Shown here one piece after another: positions 47,468 to 55,080 of a stretch of DNA of 64,000 nucleotides (the stretch's first letter is position 1; every line of letters begins with the position of its first letter). The notes beneath the pieces are model-generated. The model worked only from the letters and a program-made list of their open reading frames with translations, was not told where the DNA came from and did not search any database. Origin of the DNA: Flavobacterium flavigenum. GTDB taxonomy: Bacteria > Bacteroidota > Bacteroidia > Flavobacteriales > Flavobacteriaceae. The stretch lies in the NCBI RefSeq assembly GCF_027111255.2, contig NZ_CP114285.2, positions 3,038,001 through 3,102,000 on the forward strand. Direction: 5' to 3'. The translations under genes and the position numbers were made by a program.

Positions 47468-48448
47468 ATGGGTACAGCATTTATTATCTTATTAGTATTC
47501 GCATTCTTCATTTTAATGTCCTCTTTTTTTACTGTAAAACAACAATCTTCAGTAGTAATAGAAAGATTTGGAAAATTTCAGAGTGTTAGAAATTCAGGAT
47601 TACAATTAAAAATTCCGGTTGTTGACAGAGTTGCCGGACGTGTAAATCTTAAAATTCAACAGTTAGATGTTATCATCGAAACCAAAACAAGAGATAACGT
47701 TTTTATCAAAATGAAAGTCTCTGTTCAGTTTAAAGTTATTCAGGAAAAAGTATATGATGCTTTCTACAAACTGGAATATCCACACGATCAGATTACCGCT
47801 TATGTATTTGATGTGGTTCGTGCCGAAGTTCCAAAACTAAAACTGGATGATGTTTTCGAAAGAAAAGATGACATTGCCATTGCAGTAAAAAGAGAATTAA
47901 ACGAAGCAATGACTACTTACGGCTATGATATTATCAATACTTTGGTAACCGATATTGATCCGGATATCCAGGTAAAAAATGCAATGAACAGAATCAACGC
48001 TGCCGACAGAGAAAAAACGGCTGCAGAATTTGAAGCTGAAAGTTCAAGAATCAGAATCGTTGCAAAAGCAAAAGCTGAAGCTGAAAGTAAACGTTTACAA
48101 GGACAAGGTATTGCAGATCAGCGTCGTGAAATTGCAAGAGGTTTAGTAGAAAGTGTTGAAGTTTTGAACAATGTTGGAATCAATTCTCAAGAAGCTTCTG
48201 CCCTAATTGTTGTGACGCAGCATTACGATACTTTACAGGCAATTGGGGCTGATGCAAATTCAAATTTAATCCTTCTTCCTAATTCTCCACAAGCCGGAAG
48301 TGACATGCTAAATAATATGGTTGCGTCATTTACAGCTTCTAATCAAGTTGGTGAAATGATGAAAAAGACAAACAAAAAAGTCGAAAAACCAAAACCAATT
48401 CAGCCACAATCTGGTTACGAAGATGACATTCAACCAGAAACAAAATAA
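47468..48448 (+). CDS. SPFH/Band 7 (stomatin-like) membrane protein
   Basis: This 326-residue protein has an N-terminal membrane helix (residues 3-22) followed by the Band 7 domain (QQSSVVIERFGKFQSVRNSG, DNVFIKMKVSVQFKV, residues about 24-200) and a helical region with the typical AEFEAESSRIRIVAKAKAEAE. A low-complexity C-terminus follows. These proteins form membrane scaffolds and control membrane proteases. No NfeD-like partner is next to it. Confidence 0.92.
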   Translation: MGTAFIILLVFAFFILMSSFFTVKQQSSVVIERFGKFQSVRNSGLQLKIPVVDRVAGRVNLKIQQLDVIIETKTRDNVFIKMKVSVQFKVIQEKVYDAFYKLEYPHDQITAYVFDVVRAEVPKLKLDDVFERKDDIAIAVKRELNEAMTTYGYDIINTLVTDIDPDIQVKNAMNRINAADREKTAAEFEAESSRIRIVAKAKAEAESKRLQGQGIADQRREIARGLVESVEVLNNVGINSQEASALIVVTQHYDTLQAIGADANSNLILLPNSPQAGSDMLNNMVASFTASNQVGEMMKKTNKKVEKPKPIQPQSGYEDDIQPETK

Positions 48449-48460
48449 TACAAAAAATGA

Positions 48461-48487
48461 AAAAGAGGCTTAATTGCCTCTTTTTTT
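48461..48487. terminator. Bidirectional terminator
   Basis: The stem AAAAGAGGC (48461-48469) and its complement (48476-48484) with a 6-base loop is followed by T-runs. The stop codon of the converging gene (48470-48472) lies in the loop. Confidence 0.85.
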
Positions 48488-48724
48488 ATTTAAAAACCAA
48501 TTGATTACAAAAGCTAAAATTGATGGCAAAATGCTTCCGTAAGAATTTGAAATGTAATCTTTGAATGAAGAAAAAATTCCACCAAGTACATTTTCTGGAG
48601 TAATGCTTTCCTTCGTTTTCTGAAAGCTCAAAACCAATTTCTGATAATTGATCTCTTTTTCGAGTTTCAAAATTTCAAGATCTTTTTCTATTTCAGCATA
48701 AGATGAGTATTTTTTTACTTGCAT
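48470..48724 (-). CDS. Small membrane protein of a YtxH/holin-like cluster
   Basis: This 84-residue protein has an N-terminal helical part (YAEIEKDLEILKLEKEINYQ) and one C-terminal hydrophobic helix (SYGSILPSILAFVINWFLNK). It lies 3 bp downstream of the holin-like gene. No characterised domain is recognised. The cluster type (YtxH, holin-like, small anchored protein) recurs in Flavobacteria and may serve envelope stress. Confidence 0.7.
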   Translation of the reverse strand: MQVKKYSSYAEIEKDLEILKLEKEINYQKLVLSFQKTKESITPENVLGGIFSSFKDYISNSYGSILPSILAFVINWFLNKKRGN

Positions 48725-48727
48725 AAA

Positions 48728-49078
48728 TTAATCATTAAAAAAGATTTCTGAAAATTTCTCTAAAATCGGACCTTCAACAAACTTGTCTTTTATAAAGAAA
48801 AGTAAAATTGTAAACACAAGATAGATCCCTCCTACTGCTAAAAATCCGAGGGCGTTACTTTCAAATAAAGAACCAAAAGCATATGCTGCAGCGAAAGATC
48901 CGAAAATCATAACCATACTAAAACACAATAAAATCAAAGTAAACTTAAAAATTAAAGTCGTTGATTTCATTGCAACTTTAAAACCCCAAAGTTTATAATA
49001 CGCTAAATTACTGTCAATATAAGCCTTGGTGCTTTCCTGAATATTCTCTGTATTTTCTTTTAATTCTTCAAAAGCCAT
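48728..49078 (-). CDS. Holin-like (phage holin family) membrane protein
   Basis: This is a protein of about 116 residues starting MAFEELKENTENIQESTKAY, with a helical N-terminus and two hydrophobic helices (about residues 42-68 and 76-98). The architecture fits the phage-holin-family proteins that many Bacteroidetes carry outside prophages. No phage genes are nearby, so a holin role in lysis is unlikely. An ATG 15 bases upstream is an alternative start. Confidence 0.78.
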   Translation of the reverse strand: MAFEELKENTENIQESTKAYIDSNLAYYKLWGFKVAMKSTTLIFKFTLILLCFSMVMIFGSFAAAYAFGSLFESNALGFLAVGGIYLVFTILLFFIKDKFVEGPILEKFSEIFFND

Positions 49079-49191
49079 AATTTTAAATTTCATTAAAAAA
49101 GAAACACAAAATAAACTGATTACAATTGAATGTCAATATAATAAATATTTAATCAACTATAAATCAGGTAAACTTTGTGTTTCCTCGATTA

Positions 49192-49518
49192 TTACTTTTG
49201 ATATTTAGCGTTTTGTGTCTTTAAATCAGCTAGCTTCGATTCTAAAAAAGAAATAACTTCTTCTGTTTTATGACTTACATTTGAAAGTAATTCATCAAAA
49301 GTTCCATCGAGATTTTCTGTAGCACTTGCAAATTTTTCACGCAAAACTTCTGAACTTGCTTCTAAAGAATCTTTTAAATTGTTGGCAGTATCTCCCAGAC
49401 TTTCTTTAATTTTTGCTCTTGTGTTCGAACCTTTATCAGGAGCTAACAAAATTCCTATCGCTGCACCTACTGCTGCACCGGCTAAAATTGCTGCAATCGT
49501 ATTTGAATTGTTTGACAT
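49192..49518 (-). CDS. YtxH domain protein
   Basis: This 108-residue protein opens with a glycine/alanine-rich membrane helix (IAAILAGAAVGAAIGILLAPD), the YtxH signature, followed by KGSNTRAKIKESLGDTANNL and an amphipathic helical tail. YtxH proteins are small stress-induced membrane proteins of uncertain mechanism. It leads the minus-strand cluster with the holin-like gene 114 bp downstream. Confidence 0.85.
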   Translation of the reverse strand: MSNNSNTIAAILAGAAVGAAIGILLAPDKGSNTRAKIKESLGDTANNLKDSLEASSEVLREKFASATENLDGTFDELLSNVSHKTEEVISFLESKLADLKTQNAKYQK

Positions 49519-50172
49519 AATATTAAAAATTTAAAGTGATTAATAAAGATACTACTTTCTGAATTATAAAATTCATATTTGACCTTTGTACATAAAAATA
49601 CCAACTTTATAAACAATTGAATGTTAACAACCCGTTAAACTGACCAAATCTACAGTAAAAAGTAAAATTATGCCTTAAAATGAATAATAATTTAAAAGAT
49701 GGTTAATGTGATGGATAAAATTAAAAGACGTCTGAAAATGAATTTATGAAAGTTAATTTTAATTTAAATAAATTATATACTTTTTATTTTCAATAGTTTT
49801 TACAAATAATAAATAAAATATTTAAAATTTAATTATTAAATAGGTAAAATTGATTTTTATATAAAAGAGAATTTTTGAGCTTGAATTTCTGAATTAAATG
49901 AAAATAAAATCTCATTTTCAACTTTATCAACAATCCACTGTTGATAATCCTTAAAACATCCATAAATATAGTTCAAAACTAAAATAAAGCTCAATTTTAA
50001 AAGATTTTTAAAAAGATGATAAATGAATCGGAAGTATTTTAAAAACGTCTTAAAATCAATTTATGAAAGTCAATTTTAATTTATAAAAATTATAAAATAT
50101 TTAGTTTTAATAGAAAAAATAAATAATAAAAAAAAGCGCTTATAAAAGCGCTTTTAATAAATAATATTGATT
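49519..50172. other. 654-bp AT-rich gap with diverged direct repeats and a TTATCAACA palindrome
   Basis: No gene is supported here. Two diverged copies of about 120-130 bp (about 49691-49821 and 50009-50130, offset 318 bp) share the core AATTTATGAAAGT and AATTTTAATTTA. Between them TTATCAACA (49924-49932) faces TGTTGATAA (49939-49947). The glnS terminator is at the right end. Function unknown. Confidence 0.6.
50132..50155 (-). terminator. Terminator of glnS
   Basis: The 10-bp stem AAAAGCGCTT (50132-50141) with AAGCGCTTTT (50146-50155) is followed on the minus strand by a T-run. Confidence 0.85.
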
Positions 50173-52290
50173 TTATTTTTTTACTATTTCAGAAAGAATT
50201 TCGATTTCTCTCTCTGAAGCAGATTTTGGAGGATTTGAATATAATTTCAAAATATCGCCTTCAAATTGATTTTTGAGATCTGAATTTTCAATATCTCTCA
50301 AATTCAAAAGTGCTTTCGATCTCACATAAGTCGATTCACTTCTAAGAGACATTGTATATAATTTTTTAATATCCTCTTCTTCAAAATCTGTAGATTTCCA
50401 ATTTGAATATTTCAATAAAAATTGAGAAAACAACAGTGAAGCCTTATTATTGTTGATATTCTTCTTTAATGAATTTTGTAATAAAGAAAAACTTGAAATA
50501 GTTGCGATGCTCTCCCCTATCGCACTTTCAATTGCAATACGTTCCGGTTTAGTTTCAACTTTAAAATATTTATTGATATCTTTTAAAGAATTATTGATAC
50601 TGTTTTCTTCTTTTTTACCTTTTTCTTCCCAGGCATCTTTCAGTCCAACAGTTTTATTAAATACTAATTTTGAAGCAGTTGAGTCTTTATCAACAGTAAA
50701 ATAACCTAAACGTTGAAATTGGAATTTATCTTCATTTTGAGCTGTTGCTAAACTTGGCTCCACATATCCGGTTACGATTTCTAATGAATTTGGATTCACA
50801 AAATCTAAGAAATTTTTGTCTTTATAACTGTCCGGAGCTTCATCTGTAAACAAACGATCGTACAAACGAACTTCTGCTTCTACAGCATGTTTGATAGAAA
50901 CCCAATGCAATGTTCCAGACACTTTTCTTTGGCTTGCTTCTGTCCCGCTTCCGCTTAAAGAATCGGTATCATAAGTCACATGAATTTCAGTAATATTTCC
51001 TTCTGCATCTTTTATAACAGATTCTCCTTTAATGATATACGCATTTTTAAGACGTACTTCTTTTCCTAAAGTCAAACGGAAATATTTAGCCGGAGCCTCT
51101 TCTAAAAAGTCTTCTCTTTCGATATATAATTCACTGGAAAATGGCACTTTTCTGAAACCTGCATTCTCATCTTCCTGATTATTTTCAGCTTCCAACCACT
51201 CTTCTTTTCCTTCCGGATAATTCGTAATTACCAATTTTACAGGATCTAAAACAGCCATTACACGAGGTGCAATTTTGTTCAGATCTTCACGAATACAAAA
51301 CTCTAAAACCGATACATTTATTAAATTATCACGTTTAGCAATACCAATTGTGTTGGCAAAATTACGTAAAGAAGCAGCTGTATAACCACGTCTTCTTAAT
51401 CCTGAAATAGTAGACATTCTAGGATCATCCCAACCGTTAACATGCTTTTCCTTAACTAGTTGCTGTAATTTTCGTTTACTCACAACAGTATGTGATAAGT
51501 TACGTCTTGCAAATTCTCTTTGTTTTGGACGAATTAGATTTTCATCAATAATCTGGTCTAAAAACCAATCGTACAATTCACGGTGAGGCAAAAATTCAAG
51601 CGTACAAAACGAATGTGAAATAGCTTCTAAATAATCACTTTGTCCATGTGCCCAATCGTACATTGGATAAATTTTCCAGATATCTCCGGTTCTATGGTGA
51701 TGTTTGTGCAGAATCCTGTACATGATAGGATCACGCATCAACATGTTAGTTGATTTCATGTCAATTTTAGCACGAAGAATATGAGTACCGGCTTCAAATT
51801 CACCGTTTTTCATTCTTTCGAACAAATCTAAATTTTCTTCAACAGAACGATTTCTGTATGGACTATCAGTTCCTACAGTTGTAGGAGTTCCTTTTTGAGC
51901 AGCCATTTCTTCAGAAGTCTGACTGTCAACATACGCCTTATCTTTTTTAATTAATAAAACGGCCCAATCGTACAACTGTTGAAAATAATCTGAAGCATAA
52001 CATTCTTCTGCCCAGGTATATCCTAACCATTCTACGTCTTTTTTAATAGCATCAACAAATTCCTGTTCTTCTTTCTCTGGGTTTGTATCGTCAAAACGTA
52101 AATTTACAGGTGATTGATAATCAATTCCTAAACCAAAATTTAAAGCAATAGAACTTGCGTGTCCAATGTGTAAATAACCGTTTGGTTCAGGTGGAAAACG
52201 AAAGCGTAATTTAGAATTTGAAAGACCTGATTTAAGATCTTCTTCTATGATTTGTTCAATAAAATTGAGAGATTTATCTTCTGATGCCAT
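50173..52290 (-). CDS. glnS: Glutaminyl-tRNA synthetase with C-terminal extension
   Basis: This 705-residue class I synthetase has FPPEPNGYLHIGHASSI (HIGH motif), DWAHGQSDYLEAISHSFCTL, VVSKRKL as the KMSKS equivalent, and the two-part anticodon-binding beta-barrel to about residue 560. The last ~140 residues (from about KKEENSINNSLKDINKYF) are an extra helical, lysine/serine-rich region not present in E. coli GlnRS (about 550 residues). In other bacteria GlnRS is sometimes fused to YqeY, but this tail does not look like YqeY to me. Its role is unknown. Confidence 0.95.
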   Translation of the reverse strand: MASEDKSLNFIEQIIEEDLKSGLSNSKLRFRFPPEPNGYLHIGHASSIALNFGLGIDYQSPVNLRFDDTNPEKEEQEFVDAIKKDVEWLGYTWAEECYASDYFQQLYDWAVLLIKKDKAYVDSQTSEEMAAQKGTPTTVGTDSPYRNRSVEENLDLFERMKNGEFEAGTHILRAKIDMKSTNMLMRDPIMYRILHKHHHRTGDIWKIYPMYDWAHGQSDYLEAISHSFCTLEFLPHRELYDWFLDQIIDENLIRPKQREFARRNLSHTVVSKRKLQQLVKEKHVNGWDDPRMSTISGLRRRGYTAASLRNFANTIGIAKRDNLINVSVLEFCIREDLNKIAPRVMAVLDPVKLVITNYPEGKEEWLEAENNQEDENAGFRKVPFSSELYIEREDFLEEAPAKYFRLTLGKEVRLKNAYIIKGESVIKDAEGNITEIHVTYDTDSLSGSGTEASQRKVSGTLHWVSIKHAVEAEVRLYDRLFTDEAPDSYKDKNFLDFVNPNSLEIVTGYVEPSLATAQNEDKFQFQRLGYFTVDKDSTASKLVFNKTVGLKDAWEEKGKKEENSINNSLKDINKYFKVETKPERIAIESAIGESIATISSFSLLQNSLKKNINNNKASLLFSQFLLKYSNWKSTDFEEEDIKKLYTMSLRSESTYVRSKALLNLRDIENSDLKNQFEGDILKLYSNPPKSASEREIEILSEIVKK

Positions 52291-52408
52291 TATTTATAGT
52301 AATTTTAGCAAAGATAAAAAAGTTTATAGTTTACAGTTTATAGTTTATGGTTTTCTTTGGGAAACTTACTCTAAACTTGAAACTTAAAACTTGAAACTAA
52401 ATTTTAAA

Positions 52409-52768
52409 ATGGGAGTTATAAAATTAAAAAACATCCGTACTTTTTCTTATCATGGATGTATGATTGAAGAAGGAAAAATAGGATCTAATTACACTGTTGA
52501 CTTAAAAATTAAAACCAATTTACAGCAATCAGCAGAAACAGATGACTTAACTGATACAGTCGATTATGTACATTTGAATAAAATTGTTACGGAAGAAATG
52601 GCAATTCGTTCGCATTTATTAGAACATGTAGCCAAAAGAATCAACATTCGCATATTAAATGAGATTGAAACAGTAGAAAAAACAACAGTTTCCGTTTCGA
52701 AGATTAATCCCCCTATTAGTGGTGATGTTGAATCAGTTACCATAAAAATGACGGAAATAAGAAAGTAA
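52409..52768 (+). CDS. folB: Dihydroneopterin aldolase (folate synthesis)
   Basis: This is a 119-residue protein starting MGVIKLKNIRTFSYHGC. It has the FolB/tunnelling fold signatures FSYHGCMIEEGKIGSNYTVD, DTVDYVHLNKIV and LLEHVAKRI, and the lysine in the final strand (VSKINPPISGDVESVTIKM). It converts dihydroneopterin to hydroxymethyl-dihydropterin. I prefer the ATG at 52409; an in-frame TTG 18 bases upstream is less likely. Upstream is a low-complexity run of GTTTATA-like words. Confidence 0.93.
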   Translation: MGVIKLKNIRTFSYHGCMIEEGKIGSNYTVDLKIKTNLQQSAETDDLTDTVDYVHLNKIVTEEMAIRSHLLEHVAKRINIRILNEIETVEKTTVSVSKINPPISGDVESVTIKMTEIRK

Positions 52769-52816
52769 TTCTTTAGGTTAAAACCGTATTTTTTCAAAAT
52801 AGTTTATTCGAAACTT

Positions 52817-52845
52817 TTGAATTTTAAAGATTTTAGTTACTTTTG
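52817..52845 (+). promoter_or_regulatory. tRNA-Cys promoter (TTG, 18 bases, TACTTTTG)
   Basis: TTG at 52817-52819 and TACTTTTG at 52838-52845 match the Bacteroidetes consensus at ideal spacing, 17 bases before the tRNA. Confidence 0.75.
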
Positions 52846-52862
52846 CCATCCGTTCAAGCAAT

Positions 52863-52933
52863 GGCGTCGTGGCCGAGTGGCTAGGCTGGGCTCTGCAAAA
52901 GCTCCTACTCCGGTTCGAATCCGGACGATGCCT
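52863..52933 (+). tRNA. tRNA-Cys (GCA)
   Basis: The 71-base cloverleaf has acceptor arms GGCGTCG and CGATGCC (one G-T pair), an anticodon loop CTGCAAA with GCA at 34-36, and a T-arm TCCGG-TTCGAAT-CCGGA. Discriminator is U. CCA is not encoded. Confidence 0.97.
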
Positions 52934-53465
52934 CTAAACCTTCAAGGAAACTTGGAGGTTTTTTTTATGGTTAATTTTTAAGAAAAATTAATTAAAGAGA
53001 TAGTTCGAATCCAGACGATGCCCCTAAACCTTCAAGGAAACTTGGAGGTTTTTTTATATCTAATTTTTAGGAAAAATTAATTAAAGAGATAGTTCGAATC
53101 CGGACGATGCCCCTAAACCTTCAAGGAAACTTGGAGGTTTTTTTTATGGTTAATTTTTAAGAAAAATTAATTAAAGAGATAGTTCGAATCCAGACGATGC
53201 CCCTAAACCTTCAAGGAAACTTGGAGGTTTTTTTATATCTAATTTTTAGGAAAAATTAATTAAAGAGATAGTTCGAATCCGGAGGATGAATCAAAATTTT
53301 CAAGGAAACATGGAGTTTTTTATGTTTAATTTTTAAGAAAAATTAATTAAAGAGATAGTTCGAATCCGGACGATGAATCAAAATCTTAAAGGAAACTTGG
53401 ATTTTTTTATGATTAAATTTTAGATAAATTAATTAAAGGTTTTGGATCCAATCCAGACGATTCTT
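52914..53465 (+). repeat. Tandem array of tRNA-Cys 3'-end plus terminator units
   Basis: The segment from the tRNA T-loop (TTCGAAT) through the terminator is repeated downstream. TTCGAAT or its derivative starts at 52914 (the real tRNA), 53004, 53093, 53183, 53272, 53359 and about 53446. Periods are 90, 89, 90, 89, 87 and 87. Units alternate in sequence (ATGGTTAATTTTTAAG versus ATATCTAATTTTTAGG after the T-run), giving a 179-bp higher-order unit. Later copies lose the T-arm pairing and terminator. No 5' half of the tRNA is repeated. Confidence 0.95.
52936..52966 (+). terminator. tRNA-Cys terminator
   Basis: AACCTTCAAG pairs with CTTGGAGGTT (one G-T pair) around a GAAA loop and is followed by eight T residues. 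It is copied in the array that follows. Confidence 0.9.
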
Positions 53466-53518
53466 CAAAAGAGATACAGTAATGTGTGTATTTTTATATT
53501 TCTATTTTCTCAATCTTT

Positions 53519-53614
53519 TCATTCGACGGAGGAAAAATCAAACGTAGGATTCGACAAAGATTATAGACATTCTTTGTGGAGTTTCTAGTGTGATTTCTCC
53601 TTCCGTCGAAATGA
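53519..53614. repeat. Palindromic intergenic element (TCATTTCGACGGAAGG type)
   Basis: The left end TCATTCGACGGAGGAAAAA is an imperfect complement of the right end that reads TTTCTCCTTCCGTCGAAATGA, over about 26 bp. It is built like the element at 38308-38409, with outward TCATT ends, but of different sequence. Confidence 0.75.
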
Positions 53615-53645
53615 CAAACCTATCCAAAAATCAAACTTATAAACA

Positions 53646-53672
53646 CAAAAAAACCTCTGCAATTCAGAGGTT
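53646..53672 (-). terminator. Terminator of the LysE-type gene
   Basis: The stem AACCTCTG (53652-53659) and CAGAGGTT (53665-53672) is followed on the minus strand by a run of seven T residues. Confidence 0.85.
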
Positions 53673-53701
53673 CTATTTGTATTTTGAGTTATTAACAACT
53701 C

Positions 53702-54379
53702 TTATTTTTCTATCCTTTCAAAAGCATTTTTCATCATTTCTTTTTCTTTTGGAAACCATCCCTGAGTAATTAATACTACACCAAAGACCATTAAAACAAT
53801 ACTGATTCCTTTTTTAATTTTAAGAATATTCACAGGTGTCATTTTAGATTTTAATTGCTTGGCCAATACGATTTTAAGACAGTCAACCAATAAATATGTT
53901 ATGATCACAGAAGTAAAAAAAGTAATCATTCTTGAGTTTTGCATTTCTAATTTTGGTCCGACAGAAATGATGACTGCAAGCCAGAATCCAAGAACTCCAA
54001 TGTTAATAACGTTCAGTAAAAAGCCTTTTACAAATAAACTGCCGTAATTTCTTTTTAAAATATCCCGATCAATTTCTTCATCATTGATTTTTTCTACTTT
54101 TTTTAATTTTACAAATGAAATAATACCATAAGACAACATAATGATACCGCCAAAAATAAAAAGAGCAGGATCATCCTTTAAACTTGAAATTAACCTGTAA
54201 CTTCCTAAATAGGCAATTGCTATAAAAAAAATATCACCTAATACTACTCCAAGATCAAAGACAATTGCAGATCTAAAACCTTTGGTAATACTGGTTTCTA
54301 ATAAAACAAAAAATACCGGACCCACCATAAAGCTCAGAACAAGTCCCCATGGCAGCCCAGCCAGAATATCATTTATCAT
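53702..54379 (-). CDS. LysE-family amino acid exporter
   Basis: This is a 225-residue membrane protein with about six hydrophobic helices. The opening (LPWGLVLSFMVGPVFFVLLETSITKGFRSAIVFDLGVVLGD) carries the GPVFFVLLE and G-x-L-GD features of the LysE/RhtB family. Substrate unknown, probably an amino acid. It lies 6 bp downstream of the DUF2807 gene. Confidence 0.88.
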   Translation of the reverse strand: MINDILAGLPWGLVLSFMVGPVFFVLLETSITKGFRSAIVFDLGVVLGDIFFIAIAYLGSYRLISSLKDDPALFIFGGIIMLSYGIISFVKLKKVEKINDEEIDRDILKRNYGSLFVKGFLLNVINIGVLGFWLAVIISVGPKLEMQNSRMITFFTSVIITYLLVDCLKIVLAKQLKSKMTPVNILKIKKGISIVLMVFGVVLITQGWFPKEKEMMKNAFERIEK

Positions 54380-54385
54380 TCAATA

Positions 54386-55054
54386 TTATTTTACTTCTTC
54401 TATTTTACCTCCAAAAACTGTTTTTTGGTTAATTTGTTTAGGTTTCCCATAAATGTAAATAGAGCCTCCTGCGCTTACTTTTGCATCCACAAGTGTAGAA
54501 GCATTCACATCTGCTTTTCCTCCCGCAGAAACGCTTACTGTGGTCTGAGAGGTTTCTAATTTACTTGCTAGTAAATAACCGCCTGCACCTAAACTTGCCA
54601 CCTGGTTCGAAGCTTTTCCGGCTAAAGTAATTTCTCCTCCGGAAACTGAACTAACCTTAAGTTTTTCAACCTCCAAATTTACATTAATTTTTCCACCTTC
54701 CTGAGCACTTACTTTAAAACTTGTTGCTTTTATAGTTTCTGAACTTGTAACAATTGCTCCTTCATTAACATCAATAAGCTCAATATGTTTGTAATACAAA
54801 GTAACTTCTAAATCCTCGCCGGACAAAAGTTTTGGAAATGGCATTCTTATTTTTAGAATACCATTCTTATTAACAGCTTCTAATTCTGCTTCCCTTGCTC
54901 CTTTTATAACCAATTTATTTTCAGATGACTGAACTAATTTTACATTTAATTTATCATAAACTTTAACCGTATCAAAATCTCCTAATTCTTTGGTGACCTG
55001 ACCAAAAGACATTTGGAAAAATAAAACAACTGCAATTATAATTAATTTTTTCAT
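54386..55054 (-). CDS. Head GIN (DUF2807) exported protein
   Basis: This 222-residue protein has a signal peptide (residues 1-18, ending SFGQ). The rest is a beta-solenoid of the DUF2807/head-GIN family: FDTVKVYDKLNVKLVQSSE, then repeated strands with glycine turns (SVSGGEITLAG, SAGGKADVNAST, SAGGSIYIYGKP). Probably periplasmic or outer-membrane-associated; function unknown. It lies between rnr (26 bp upstream) and the LysE gene (6 bp), so probably one operon. Confidence 0.85.
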   Translation of the reverse strand: MKKLIIIAVVLFFQMSFGQVTKELGDFDTVKVYDKLNVKLVQSSENKLVIKGAREAELEAVNKNGILKIRMPFPKLLSGEDLEVTLYYKHIELIDVNEGAIVTSSETIKATSFKVSAQEGGKINVNLEVEKLKVSSVSGGEITLAGKASNQVASLGAGGYLLASKLETSQTTVSVSAGGKADVNASTLVDAKVSAGGSIYIYGKPKQINQKTVFGGKIEEVK

Positions 55055-55080
55055 TTCTTTAAATTTTTAAATTTAACAAC

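Larger units (their letters stand above)
52934..53701. other. 768-bp gap after tRNA-Cys
   Basis: It holds the tandem array above, then a palindromic element (53519-53614) and the LysE gene's terminator. No coding sequence is supported. Confidence 0.8.

Noticed and set aside
48728..49078. Prophage remnant (holin-like gene)
   Set aside because: No other phage-type gene nearby; the protein sits in a YtxH cluster typical of the host.
52914..53465. CRISPR array
   Set aside because: The 89-90-bp units are contiguous and similar throughout, with no unique spacers, and are derived from the tRNA 3' end.
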